From assembly GCF_002879535.1 (NCBI RefSeq), contig NZ_PNOT02000169.1, positions 37,444 through 101,443 of the forward strand: 64,000 nucleotides of DNA. The letters are read 5' to 3'. Numbering within the stretch: the first letter of the stretch is position 1; each line of letters opens with the position of its first letter. A program made the position numbers and the translations under genes. Shown one piece after another: positions 50,888-58,947 of the stretch. The DNA comes from Mesorhizobium intechi (GTDB taxonomy: Bacteria; Pseudomonadota; Alphaproteobacteria; Rhizobiales; Rhizobiaceae). The notes beneath the pieces were generated by a model. That model was not told where the DNA came from. It saw only the letters and a list, made by a program, of their open reading frames with translations, and did no database searches.

Positions 50888-51889
50888 ATGCGCCGCTTTC
50901 TGCCGGACATCTTTCTAGTCCTCCTGTTGTGCACCGTCGCGCTTGCGTCGGTCGCACCGGCGACCGGGGTGTTCGCCCAATGGTTCGCGATCGCGACCAA
51001 CCTTGCCGTGGCGCTACTGTTTTTCCTGCATGGTGCGAGGCTTTCGCGCGATGTCGTTGTCGCCGGCCTGATGCATTGGCGCCTGCACTTGGTGATCCTT
51101 CTGACGACCTTTGGCCTGTTCCCGCTGCTGGGTCTGGCGCTTGGCTATCTGCCTGCCTCGATCCTGCCCAAGCCGCTTTACCTCGGCATTCTGTTTCTCT
51201 GTGTCCTGCCGTCGACGGTGCAGTCCTCGATCGCCTTCACCTCGATCGCCGGCGGAAACGTCCCCGCGGCCATCTGCTCGGCCTCCGCCTCCAATATCTT
51301 CGGCATGTTCCTGACACCGTTGCTCGTCGGCCTGCTCTTCTCCATCGGTGGCCATGGCGGATTTTCGTGGCACGCGGTGAACCAGATCGTGCTGCAGCTG
51401 CTCCTGCCTTTTGCACTGGGGCAGCTGCTGGAACCGCGCATCGGCAACTGGATACGCTCCCGCAAGACACTGCTGATGCCTGTCGATCGCGGCTCGATCC
51501 TGATGGTCGTCTATCTGGCCTTCAGCACGGCGGTCGCCGAGGGGCTGTGGCACATGTTCTCGCCGCGCGACATTGCAGTGGTCGTCGTCGCCGACATGGT
51601 GCTGCTCGGTCTGGTGCTTCTGCTGACGACCTTTGGCAGCCGGCTTGTCGGCTTCGACAGGGCCGACCAGATTACGATCACCTTCTGCGGTTCGAAGAAG
51701 AGCCTGGCGAGCGGCGTGCCGATGGCCAATGTGATCTTCGCCGGCCAGGGCGTCGGCGCGATCGTCCTGCCGCTGATGCTCTTCCATCAGATACAGCTCA
51801 TGGTCTGCGCCATGATCGCCCAGAAATATGCCAAGGCGGCGCACCGGCGCGCCGTACTGCAAACCGAGCCCACGGCGTCGGTGGCTTAG
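50888..51889 (+). CDS. Bile acid:sodium symporter-like (SBF-like) transporter
   Basis: A 333-residue inner-membrane protein with about ten hydrophobic segments. SBF-like (YfeH-type) features include NLAVALLFFLHGARLSRD, CVLPSTVQSSIAFTSIAGGN, CSASASNIFGMFLTPLLVG and TFCGSKKSLASGVPMAN. The substrate is unknown: members carry organic anions, and this family is often under LysR control. Transcribed away from the LysR gene. Confidence 0.88.
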   Translation: MRRFLPDIFLVLLLCTVALASVAPATGVFAQWFAIATNLAVALLFFLHGARLSRDVVVAGLMHWRLHLVILLTTFGLFPLLGLALGYLPASILPKPLYLGILFLCVLPSTVQSSIAFTSIAGGNVPAAICSASASNIFGMFLTPLLVGLLFSIGGHGGFSWHAVNQIVLQLLLPFALGQLLEPRIGNWIRSRKTLLMPVDRGSILMVVYLAFSTAVAEGLWHMFSPRDIAVVVVADMVLLGLVLLLTTFGSRLVGFDRADQITITFCGSKKSLASGVPMANVIFAGQGVGAIVLPLMLFHQIQLMVCAMIAQKYAKAAHRRAVLQTEPTASVA

Positions 51890-51929
51890 TATTGACGGGC
51901 GAAAGTCTCGGCGATCGCGGGGACCGCGG

Positions 51930-52130
<201 letters not shown>

Positions 52131-52193
52131 CTGCTGCTCAGCCCGCGTTGCAACCGGCGGCCGTATTATTGCCGCCCGTCACGCCTGTCAGGC

Positions 52194-53156
52194 TCAGGCT
52201 GCAGACCTTGCAATCACGCCGGGTTGCCTCGACCATTGGGCATACCAGCTGTCGAACAGTTTGAGCTGCGCCTCGGCGTAGCCGCGCTGGCTGTCGGTCA
52301 GGGCATCCGTGTCGTTGAAGTGCAGCAGGTACTCGGGATTACCCTTCAGCACCATCATGTGCTTGAAATAGAGCACAAGGTCTGGGCCTTCGTCGAAGGA
52401 GGACAGTACGGCGAGCGCGGCGTCCAGCTCCAGCGCGCGCTGGCGGGCCTCGACGTCGCCCTTGGCGGCCGCCTGGCTCAAGCCAACGAGGTGCAGCACC
52501 TCCTTCGGCAGGACGTTGCCGATGCCGGTGATGGCGCCGGACGCGCCGCAATTGACGAAGCCGTGGAAGACGGCGGTGTCGACGCCGATCATCAGCGCGA
52601 CCTCATCGTCGCGGCTGGTGATGTTTTCAGCCGCGTAGCGCAGGTCCGACGGGCCGCCGAACTCCTTGAAGCCGACCAGGTTCGGATGTTCGGCCCGCAG
52701 GGCGAAGAACAGGTCCGCACGTGTGGCAAAGCCGTAATAGGGGCTGTTGTAGATGACCGCCGGCAGGTCGGGCGCGGCGGCAAGAATCGCCTTGAAGTGA
52801 TGGCGCTGCGCCGTCACCGAGGGCCCGCGCGACAAAACGCGTGGGATAACCATCAGGCCCCGCGCGTCGACCTTCTGGGCGTGCGCCGCATGCGCCGCGG
52901 CCTTGGCGGTGTTGACCGCGCCGGTTCCCACGATCACCGGCACGCCGGCCTTCACCAGGCGCTCGACGCCTTCCATGCGCTGCTCATCGGTCAGGAGCGG
53001 CCAGTCACCCATCGAGCCGCAATAGACGACGGCCGACATGCCGGCCGCGATCAACTCGCGTCCCTTGCGCACCAGAGCGTCGAAGTCGGGCTGGCGGTCC
53101 TGCGTGCATGGGGTCATCAACGCCGGCATGCAGCCGGAAAAAACATTAGAGGTCAT
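52194..53156 (-). CDS. Dihydrodipicolinate synthase-family lyase/deaminase, probably hydroxyproline-related
   Basis: A 320-residue DapA-type (beta/alpha)8 enzyme. The Schiff-base lysine is Lys164 in NLVGFKEFGG and the tyrosine motif is VIYNSPYYG (Tyr136/Tyr140). The usual GTTGE loop is replaced by CGSMGDWPLLTDEQR, a pattern I associate with the pyrroline-4-hydroxy-2-carboxylate deaminase (LhpC/HypD) group. That enzyme turns the oxidised cis-4-hydroxy-D-proline product into 2-oxoglutarate semialdehyde. The ATG at 53156 follows AAGGAGAA; a much longer frame to 54380 is antisense to the racemase gene and rejected. Divergent from the proline-racemase-family gene. Confidence 0.85.
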   Translation of the reverse strand: MTSNVFSGCMPALMTPCTQDRQPDFDALVRKGRELIAAGMSAVVYCGSMGDWPLLTDEQRMEGVERLVKAGVPVIVGTGAVNTAKAAAHAAHAQKVDARGLMVIPRVLSRGPSVTAQRHHFKAILAAAPDLPAVIYNSPYYGFATRADLFFALRAEHPNLVGFKEFGGPSDLRYAAENITSRDDEVALMIGVDTAVFHGFVNCGASGAITGIGNVLPKEVLHLVGLSQAAAKGDVEARQRALELDAALAVLSSFDEGPDLVLYFKHMMVLKGNPEYLLHFNDTDALTDSQRGYAEAQLKLFDSWYAQWSRQPGVIARSAA

Positions 53157-53264
53157 TTCGGATTCTCCTTGAGGCTTGCACGCGGATTGATCAGTTTGTC
53201 CCGAAGCGGCACGGCTTGCCAAGCAAAATAGTCGTGGCCGCCAGGGACCAACGCGGGAACAGCA

Positions 53265-54305
53265 ATGCGCAGCAAAACCAGCATTCGTGTCGTCGGCTGC
53301 CATGCCGAAGGCGAAGTCGGCGACGTCATCATCGGCGGCGTCCTGCCGCCGGCTGGCCGCACGATGATGGACAAGATGATCACGATGGAGCGCGATCACG
53401 ACCATATCAGGCGCATGCTCATCTGCGAGCCGCGCGGCAGCGTCGCGCGCCACGTCAACCTGCTCGTTCCCTCGACGCGCGAGGATTGCGCCGCCGGCGC
53501 CATCATCATGGAGCCGACGGAATATCCGCCGATGTCCGGATCCAACACGATCTGCGTCGCCACGGTGCTGCTCGAGACCGGCATGGTGCCGATGCAGGAG
53601 CCCGAGACGGACTTCAAGCTCGACATGCCGGGTGGCGTCATCGAGGTGCGCGCGCAATGCCGCGACGGCAAATGCGTCTCGATCACCTTGCGCAACGCGC
53701 CGGCCTTTGCCGAACGTCTCGACGCCGCCATCGAGGTCGAGGGGTTGGGCACGCTCATCGTCGACATCGCCTATGGCGGCATGTTCTACGCCATCGTCGA
53801 TGCCAAGGCACTCGGCTTCTCGGTCGCCCCCGACGAGGCGCGCGAACTGGCGGTGGCCGGCGAAAAGATCAGGCGGGCCGCGCGCGAGCAGCTCGATTTC
53901 GTGCATCCGGAATTCGACCATGTGCGTGGCGTATCGATCGTCCAGTTCGCCATGCCGTTCCAGGGGCCGGGCAACGTCACGCGCAACACCTGCATCGTCT
54001 CGCCGGGACGTTCGGACCGCAGCCCGACCGGAACGGGTACGTCGGCCCGCATGGCCGTGCTGCAGGCGCGCGGCATGATGGGCGTTGGCGACGTGTTGAT
54101 TCATGAATCGATCATCGGCTCGCGCTTCACGGGCAGGATCGTGGAACTGACGGAAATTGCTGGGCGCAAGGCCATCGTTCCGGAGATCACCGGCAGGGCC
54201 TGGATTACCGGCGAGCACAGCTACTATCTCGATCCGACCGATCCTTATCCCGAGGGCTACGTGCTGTCCGATACCTGGGGCACCTCCACCTCGGTGAAGC
54301 AGTAG
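53265..54305 (+). CDS. Proline racemase superfamily protein with Ser/Thr in place of the catalytic cysteines
   Basis: A 346-residue member of the proline racemase/4-hydroxyproline epimerase/trans-3-hydroxyproline dehydratase superfamily. The first catalytic site reads PPMSGSNTI (Ser91 where racemases have Cys in MCGH). The second reads DRSPTGTGTSARMA (Thr255 where racemases have Cys). The flanking motifs GCHAEGE and GSRFTGRIVE are intact and length is normal. Thr at the second site is the pattern I recall for trans-3-hydroxy-L-proline dehydratases; Ser at the first site makes racemase activity unlikely. Divergent from the DapA-like gene, 108 bp apart. Confidence 0.86.
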   Translation: MRSKTSIRVVGCHAEGEVGDVIIGGVLPPAGRTMMDKMITMERDHDHIRRMLICEPRGSVARHVNLLVPSTREDCAAGAIIMEPTEYPPMSGSNTICVATVLLETGMVPMQEPETDFKLDMPGGVIEVRAQCRDGKCVSITLRNAPAFAERLDAAIEVEGLGTLIVDIAYGGMFYAIVDAKALGFSVAPDEARELAVAGEKIRRAAREQLDFVHPEFDHVRGVSIVQFAMPFQGPGNVTRNTCIVSPGRSDRSPTGTGTSARMAVLQARGMMGVGDVLIHESIIGSRFTGRIVELTEIAGRKAIVPEITGRAWITGEHSYYLDPTDPYPEGYVLSDTWGTSTSVKQ

Positions 54306-54404
54306 GTCGAAGCCAGCAATTCGCTGGACTGGTGGGTTCCCGCCAAGCCAGAATGGCCTCAACGGCGGCATTCCCGTCATATCGGTACCTGGTGAGATTC
54401 ACGC

Positions 54405-55532
54405 ATGAACATTGATGGTGTCTGCGATCCGCGCTTTGGTGCCGTGCGCGCGGCGTTTGCCGAGTGTTTCGCCCAAGGGCTGGAACATGGCGGTGGCGTA
54501 TCCGTCGTCGCCCACGGCAAGACTGTCGTTGACCTTTGGGGCGGTCATGCCGATGCCGCGCGAACCCGCCCGTGGCAGCAGGACACCCTGATCAATGTCT
54601 GGTCCTCCACCAAGGGCGTCGTGGCGCTGGCGATCGCCATGTTGGTGGAGCGCGGCAAGCTGGACTATGCCGCACCCATTGCCCGTTACTGGCCGGAATT
54701 CGCGGCCGGCGGCAAGGAGCGCATCACGCTTGACCAGGTGATGTCGCACCAGGCGGGGTTGAATGGCCTTGCCGTGCCGATGGACGAGGTGGGCATGTTC
54801 GCCTGGACGCCCTTTGTCGACGCGCTTGCGGCCATGCCACCGCTGTGGGAACCCGGCAGCCGCTTGATCTATCACGCGCTTACTTACGGCCATCTTGCTG
54901 GCGAGGTGCTGCGACGCGTCGACGGACGAAGCATCGGCCGCTTCATCGGCGAAGAGATCGCGGGCCCGCTCGGGGCCGATTTTCATGTCGGTCTGCCGGA
55001 CAGTGAGGATTCCAGGGTCGCCGAGATGATCGAAGGCCCCGGTGCCTCGGACTGGGTCGACTTTGTCCGCGCCTCGCCCTTTCCCCACGCAGCCGACAAT
55101 CCGGCGCCCCGTGCATTGGCCCCCAACGACCGCGTCTGGCGCGCCGCCGAGGTGCCGGGCGGCAATGGCCAGTCGACGGCACGCGCACTGGCGCGTATTT
55201 ACGGCACGATGGCAGCCGGCGGCGTCTGGGAGGGCCATCCACTGATCGGCCGCGCGGCAATCGAAGCGGCGGCGCATCAGCGTTTTCGCGGCACGGATGA
55301 AAGCTTTTCCGCACCCACCGCCTTCGCCGCGGGCTATCAGATGGAAGATCCAGTCTATGCCGGCCGTGCGTCGCCGCAATCCTTCGGCCACACAGGCTGG
55401 GGCGGCGCCATCGGTTTTGCCGATCCTGGTGCCGGCGTCGGTTTCGGCTACGTCACCAACCGCATGCTGGGCTTTGACGACATGGACCCGCGCCGCAAGA
55501 TGTTGATCGACGCCGTATACGCCTCGCTCTGA
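54405..55532 (+). CDS. Serine beta-lactamase-like hydrolase/esterase (class C fold)
   Basis: A 375-residue penicillin-binding-protein-like hydrolase of the EstB type. The nucleophile motif SSTK has Ser67 and Lys70. A YHALTYG segment supplies the second-site tyrosine (YxN-like, with Ala). HTGWGGAIGF stands in for the KTG motif. There is no signal peptide, so it is cytoplasmic, unlike true AmpC lactamases. Likely an esterase or amidohydrolase of unknown substrate. It lies 99 bp after the proline-racemase-family gene on the same strand and may share its transcript. Confidence 0.85.
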   Translation: MNIDGVCDPRFGAVRAAFAECFAQGLEHGGGVSVVAHGKTVVDLWGGHADAARTRPWQQDTLINVWSSTKGVVALAIAMLVERGKLDYAAPIARYWPEFAAGGKERITLDQVMSHQAGLNGLAVPMDEVGMFAWTPFVDALAAMPPLWEPGSRLIYHALTYGHLAGEVLRRVDGRSIGRFIGEEIAGPLGADFHVGLPDSEDSRVAEMIEGPGASDWVDFVRASPFPHAADNPAPRALAPNDRVWRAAEVPGGNGQSTARALARIYGTMAAGGVWEGHPLIGRAAIEAAAHQRFRGTDESFSAPTAFAAGYQMEDPVYAGRASPQSFGHTGWGGAIGFADPGAGVGFGYVTNRMLGFDDMDPRRKMLIDAVYASL

Positions 55533-55824
55533 CTGAATGACCGAAGGCCAGCCGCGGTCCGGCAGGACGGAACCGGTGCGCACTCGGTGGAGCGAAAGTG
55601 ACCCTGGTTCGCGCCGGCGGCTTGCAGCATCGGGTCGTTCGGGATTGTCGGCGTGCCATTCCGATGCAAGGCACACAGCTGCCTCCCTATCCCGTGGCGT
55701 ATCAACAAAGCTGTGGCTAATCCCTCTCCTACGCCTTCGCGAATATCCGCATCACGTCACCATCTGTAGTAGTCTCGGCCTGAAACCCCGGCTGAGAATC
55801 AGCCGGGGCGGCGGGTGGTTGATT

Positions 55825-56874
55825 GTGGCGACATTCAACGCGCAGGTTCTGGATTTTTTCGACTGGTGGCTCGATGAGCTGCGAGGGGTCTGGGCGCGGC
55901 TTGTTCCCAGGAAAGAGCAAGCGTCCGCCGGCGACTGGATCGTCAGCCTGGCGGATGACGGGATTCGTGCGCGCGAGGCCAAGGCGCCGGAGTTCCAATC
56001 GATCCCGCTGGCGCTGACGGCGTCCTCCGACGAGATACTGGCGCTGTTGCAAGGCGGGGCCCGGCGCAGGCGGCCAAGCTTCGATATCAGGGTCCAGCCA
56101 GGCCTTTTCCTGACCCGCCAGCTCTCGGCGCGGCGCCTGCCGGTTCGGCAGGCACGCGACATGGCCGAACTCGACCTTATGGCTTCGACGCCGATCGACC
56201 CGGCGCAGGTGCATGTCGTCTTCGCCGCGACGGCGGAACAGGACAGCGCCTACCATGTCGTCAAGGCCAAGACGCTTGCCGCCGTGCTGGACGCGGTCCA
56301 CCGGGCCGGCGGGACGGTTCGCTGCCTGTCGCTGTCGCGGCCCGAAACCGAGCTGCGCGCCGATCCGCTGAGCCTCGCCGCCATCTGGCCGGCGACGGCG
56401 CGCGACCGGCGCATCAGAACCGCCTGGATTGCCGCCCTTTCGACGCTGGCCGGGGCCGTGCTGGTGACCTTCGCGTATGCGCATTGGCGCGCCTGGCAAG
56501 CCGAGGCTGAACTGGATACGCAGATCGCCGATGCGCAGGTGCTGGCCAAGGCGGCGCGCACCTCGCTGCAGAAGCGCCAGGCTGCCATCGAGCGGATCGA
56601 AAAGATCCGTCAGGAAAAGAAGACGACGGCGTCGCTGGTGCGTGTCTGGGCCGAGCTGACGCATTTGCTGCCCGATACGGCCTGGCTAACCGATCTCTCC
56701 GCCAAGGGCGACGACCTGACCATTTCAGGTTTTTCCACCTCGGCCGCCGAACTGATCCAGCCGATCGACGCCTCGCCACTGTTTTCGGCGCCCGAATTCG
56801 CTTCGCCGGTGGTCAAGGTTCCCGGCCAGGACGGCGAGCACTTCACCATTTCGGCCAAGATCGGAGCGCTCTGA
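55825..56874 (+). CDS. gspL: Type II secretion inner-membrane protein GspL/PilN-like
   Basis: About 349 residues. The cytoplasmic N-terminal part carries an actin-like PilM/GspL fold fragment (FDIRVQPGLFLTRQLSARRL, PIDPAQVHVVF). One membrane segment lies at about 199-219. The periplasmic part resembles PilN (VRVWAELTHLLPDTAWLTDL, GFSTSAAELIQPID). The start is uncertain: GTG 55825 gives a sensible N-terminus, but an upstream in-frame extension to 55537 is open. It is the first gene of a tightly packed type II secretion operon and would recruit the GspE ATPase to the membrane platform. Confidence 0.78.
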   Translation: MATFNAQVLDFFDWWLDELRGVWARLVPRKEQASAGDWIVSLADDGIRAREAKAPEFQSIPLALTASSDEILALLQGGARRRRPSFDIRVQPGLFLTRQLSARRLPVRQARDMAELDLMASTPIDPAQVHVVFAATAEQDSAYHVVKAKTLAAVLDAVHRAGGTVRCLSLSRPETELRADPLSLAAIWPATARDRRIRTAWIAALSTLAGAVLVTFAYAHWRAWQAEAELDTQIADAQVLAKAARTSLQKRQAAIERIEKIRQEKKTTASLVRVWAELTHLLPDTAWLTDLSAKGDDLTISGFSTSAAELIQPIDASPLFSAPEFASPVVKVPGQDGEHFTISAKIGAL

Positions 56875-56876
56875 CG

Positions 56877-57470
56877 ATGCTCTCCGCCATCCTAAACACG
56901 AGGCCGACGATCCGCCGCTTGATTGCGCTGGCTATCGCCGCGGTCGCGGCCTGCGTGCTTGCCTGGCTGGTATTCGCGGCGCTCGACAGCGTCGCCTCCG
57001 CACAGGCCGGGATCGAGGAAAAGCGCGAGCTTCTCGGCCAGCTGCGGAGCGTGGCCGCCTTGGCAAAGCGCCTCGACAGCGCCGCCGGTCCGGAAGCCGC
57101 GGCCAATCCCGAATTTCTGACTGGCGGCAGCGAGGCGATCATCCGCGGCGGGCTACAGACCCGGCTGAACGCGATTGCGGCCGCCAATGGGGTCAGCGTG
57201 CTGTCTGCCGGCAATGCACCGGTGCTCAGCGAAGCCGGAGTCGATTTCATCGGGCTGCGGGCCAATCTTTCTGGGCCGCTGGAGGGTATCCATAACGCCA
57301 TTCTCGCCATCGAGACGTCGCTGCCGGTGCTGTTCATCCGCGAGGCCACCTTGCGCACCACCGATGTCAGGCCGGCGGCGGGACGGACCGGAGACCCCGA
57401 GCTTTTCGCCGAGATCCTGTTTTACGGGCCTTTGCAGACGCCGATGGCCCCCGCCGGGGTCAAGCCATGA
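56877..57470 (+). CDS. gspM: Type II secretion protein GspM-like
   Basis: A 197-residue bitopic protein. A membrane segment at about 16-37 is followed by a short coiled coil (IEEKRELLGQLRSVAAL) and a ferredoxin-like periplasmic domain with RLNAIAAANGVSVLS and LSGPLEGIHNAILAIETSLP, the pattern of GspM_b/PilO proteins. It begins 2 bp after gspL and pairs with it in the assembly platform. Confidence 0.82.
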   Translation: MLSAILNTRPTIRRLIALAIAAVAACVLAWLVFAALDSVASAQAGIEEKRELLGQLRSVAALAKRLDSAAGPEAAANPEFLTGGSEAIIRGGLQTRLNAIAAANGVSVLSAGNAPVLSEAGVDFIGLRANLSGPLEGIHNAILAIETSLPVLFIREATLRTTDVRPAAGRTGDPELFAEILFYGPLQTPMAPAGVKP

Positions 57471-58024
57471 CCGGGAAATTCACAGGCCTGGCGATTGCGG
57501 CGGTGATCGCGGCCCTCGCTGTGGTCAATGTCTGGCTTTACGATACCCCTGTCGACATCACGCCCTTCGCTTCCGGCAAGGGGCATGATGGCGGCCTGGT
57601 TTCAGTCGCGGGATCGCTGCAATTTCCCGAAACGGGCGATTTCAGCGAGACGTTCCAGCGTCCGCTCTTCACGCCGACACGCCGGAAATTCGTGCCCCCG
57701 CCGGTCGCGCCGCCGCCGGTGGAGGTTGCCGTTACCCCCGTCGAGCCGGCGCCAGCGCCACCGCCACCCGACGCCCCGCCGGCGGTTGCACCATCGCTGC
57801 TGGGTATCAGCATTCACGGCGGTGCCGCGAAGGCGCTGCTGCGTGTCGCCGGCAGCGAAGCAGCGGTCTGGTATGGCAGTGGCGACACTGTTGGCGGCTG
57901 GAGGGTGTCGGCGATCGACAAGGATCAGGCCGTGCTGGAGCGGGATGGCAAGCTGGCGCGCATCCCGCTTTATCCGCCATGGAAGAATGCGCCGCCGCCA
58001 CCCCCGAGCGAACCGCAACTATGA
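57467..58024 (+). CDS. GspC-like type II secretion protein
   Basis: A 185-residue protein with an N-terminal membrane anchor (about 6-24), a FQRPLFTPTRRKF segment, a Pro-rich linker (about 75-108) and a small C-terminal domain SLLGISIHGGAAKALLRV with WYGSGDTVGGWRVSAI. This resembles the GspC homology region that links the inner platform to the secretin. It is shorter than classical GspC and lacks a PDZ domain. ATGA coupling to gspM and gspK supports a structural role. GspN/PilP-like is the alternative name. Confidence 0.7.
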   Translation: MTGKFTGLAIAAVIAALAVVNVWLYDTPVDITPFASGKGHDGGLVSVAGSLQFPETGDFSETFQRPLFTPTRRKFVPPPVAPPPVEVAVTPVEPAPAPPPPDAPPAVAPSLLGISIHGGAAKALLRVAGSEAAVWYGSGDTVGGWRVSAIDKDQAVLERDGKLARIPLYPPWKNAPPPPPSEPQL

Positions 58025-58947
58025 GCGACCGCGCCCCTCATGTCAGCGCAGGCACCAGCTCGCGGGATGAAAGCGCCCGCAGCGGCTTTTCGCTGGTTGC
58101 CGTGCTGGTGTTCATGCTGATCGTCTCGGCCATCGTCGTCCCCTTTGCCGTGACGGCCAAAACACGGTTGATGATCGCCAACAGCGAGGTCGAACAGGAG
58201 CGCCTGTCGCTGCTGGGCGAGGGCCTCGGCAATGTGGTCGCGAGCACGTTGACCGGCGCCTCCGGCCGGCAAAAGTTTGCCCTGGATTCCACGCCGGCAT
58301 CATGCCGTTCGGGAGGGTTCAGTTTCACAGTGCGCGTCCAGGATCATGGCGGGCTGATCGATCTCAACGCCGCGGATGACCGCCTGCTGGAGCTTGGCTT
58401 TGCGGCGCTCGGCTTCGAGCAGCAGACATCCGCCGAACTGGCCAAGGCCGCGATCCGCTTTCGCGACAACGCCAAGCCGTTCGCCGACCTGCCGCGGTCG
58501 AGAAGCGCCGTCGGACCGCCCGAGGACAAGCAGGCGCCGTTCGAATCCGTGTCCGAATTGCAGGAGTTTTCGGCACTGGCGTCGATACCCCTGCGGACCT
58601 TGAATGGCGTTTTCACGGTCAACTCGAAGCGGGGCACGATCAGCATCGACCGCGCGCCGGGCCGTCTTCGCGCGGCTCTTGCCGGTGGCTCCAGCGCTTC
58701 GGTCGTTGTAGCGTCGGCCGATGCGTCCGCCTATACGGTCGAAGTGGTGGTGAGGCGGGACGGTACCGGCATCGTCGGCGAGGCCGGGTTCATCATCGAA
58801 AAATCCCCGACGGGCGCGGCATTCTCACGCGTCTCCCGGAGCCCGGCCGCCGAAGCCGGCGCGTTGCCACCGGCCGCCGGCACCGCTGACTGCGAAGTGC
58901 TTTTCGGCACTGAGGCGGCGCAGATTCTGCGGGCGTGGAGCTCATGA
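58021..58947 (+). CDS. gspK: Type II secretion minor pseudopilin GspK
   Basis: A 308-residue minor pseudopilin. The prepilin signal is SGFSLVAVLVFMLIVSAIVV at about 21-40, with cleavage after Gly22 and Val where other pseudopilins have Glu5, as is usual for GspK. The large globular domain contains the helix-hairpin region GLIDLNAADDRLLELGFAAL. It should cap the pseudopilus tip with GspI and GspJ. ATG overlaps the previous stop (ATGA). Confidence 0.85.
   Translation: MSDRAPHVSAGTSSRDESARSGFSLVAVLVFMLIVSAIVVPFAVTAKTRLMIANSEVEQERLSLLGEGLGNVVASTLTGASGRQKFALDSTPASCRSGGFSFTVRVQDHGGLIDLNAADDRLLELGFAALGFEQQTSAELAKAAIRFRDNAKPFADLPRSRSAVGPPEDKQAPFESVSELQEFSALASIPLRTLNGVFTVNSKRGTISIDRAPGRLRAALAGGSSASVVVASADASAYTVEVVVRRDGTGIVGEAGFIIEKSPTGAAFSRVSRSPAAEAGALPPAAGTADCEVLFGTEAAQILRAWSS

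Noticed and set aside
53157..54380. Long minus-strand extension upstream of the DapA-like gene
   Set aside because: The extension is antisense to the proline-racemase-family gene; AAGGAGAA before the ATG at 53156 marks the true start.
54405..55532. AmpC-type beta-lactamase resistance gene
   Set aside because: It lacks a signal peptide and the KTG and YxN motifs are altered, which fits an EstB-like esterase better than a periplasmic lactamase.
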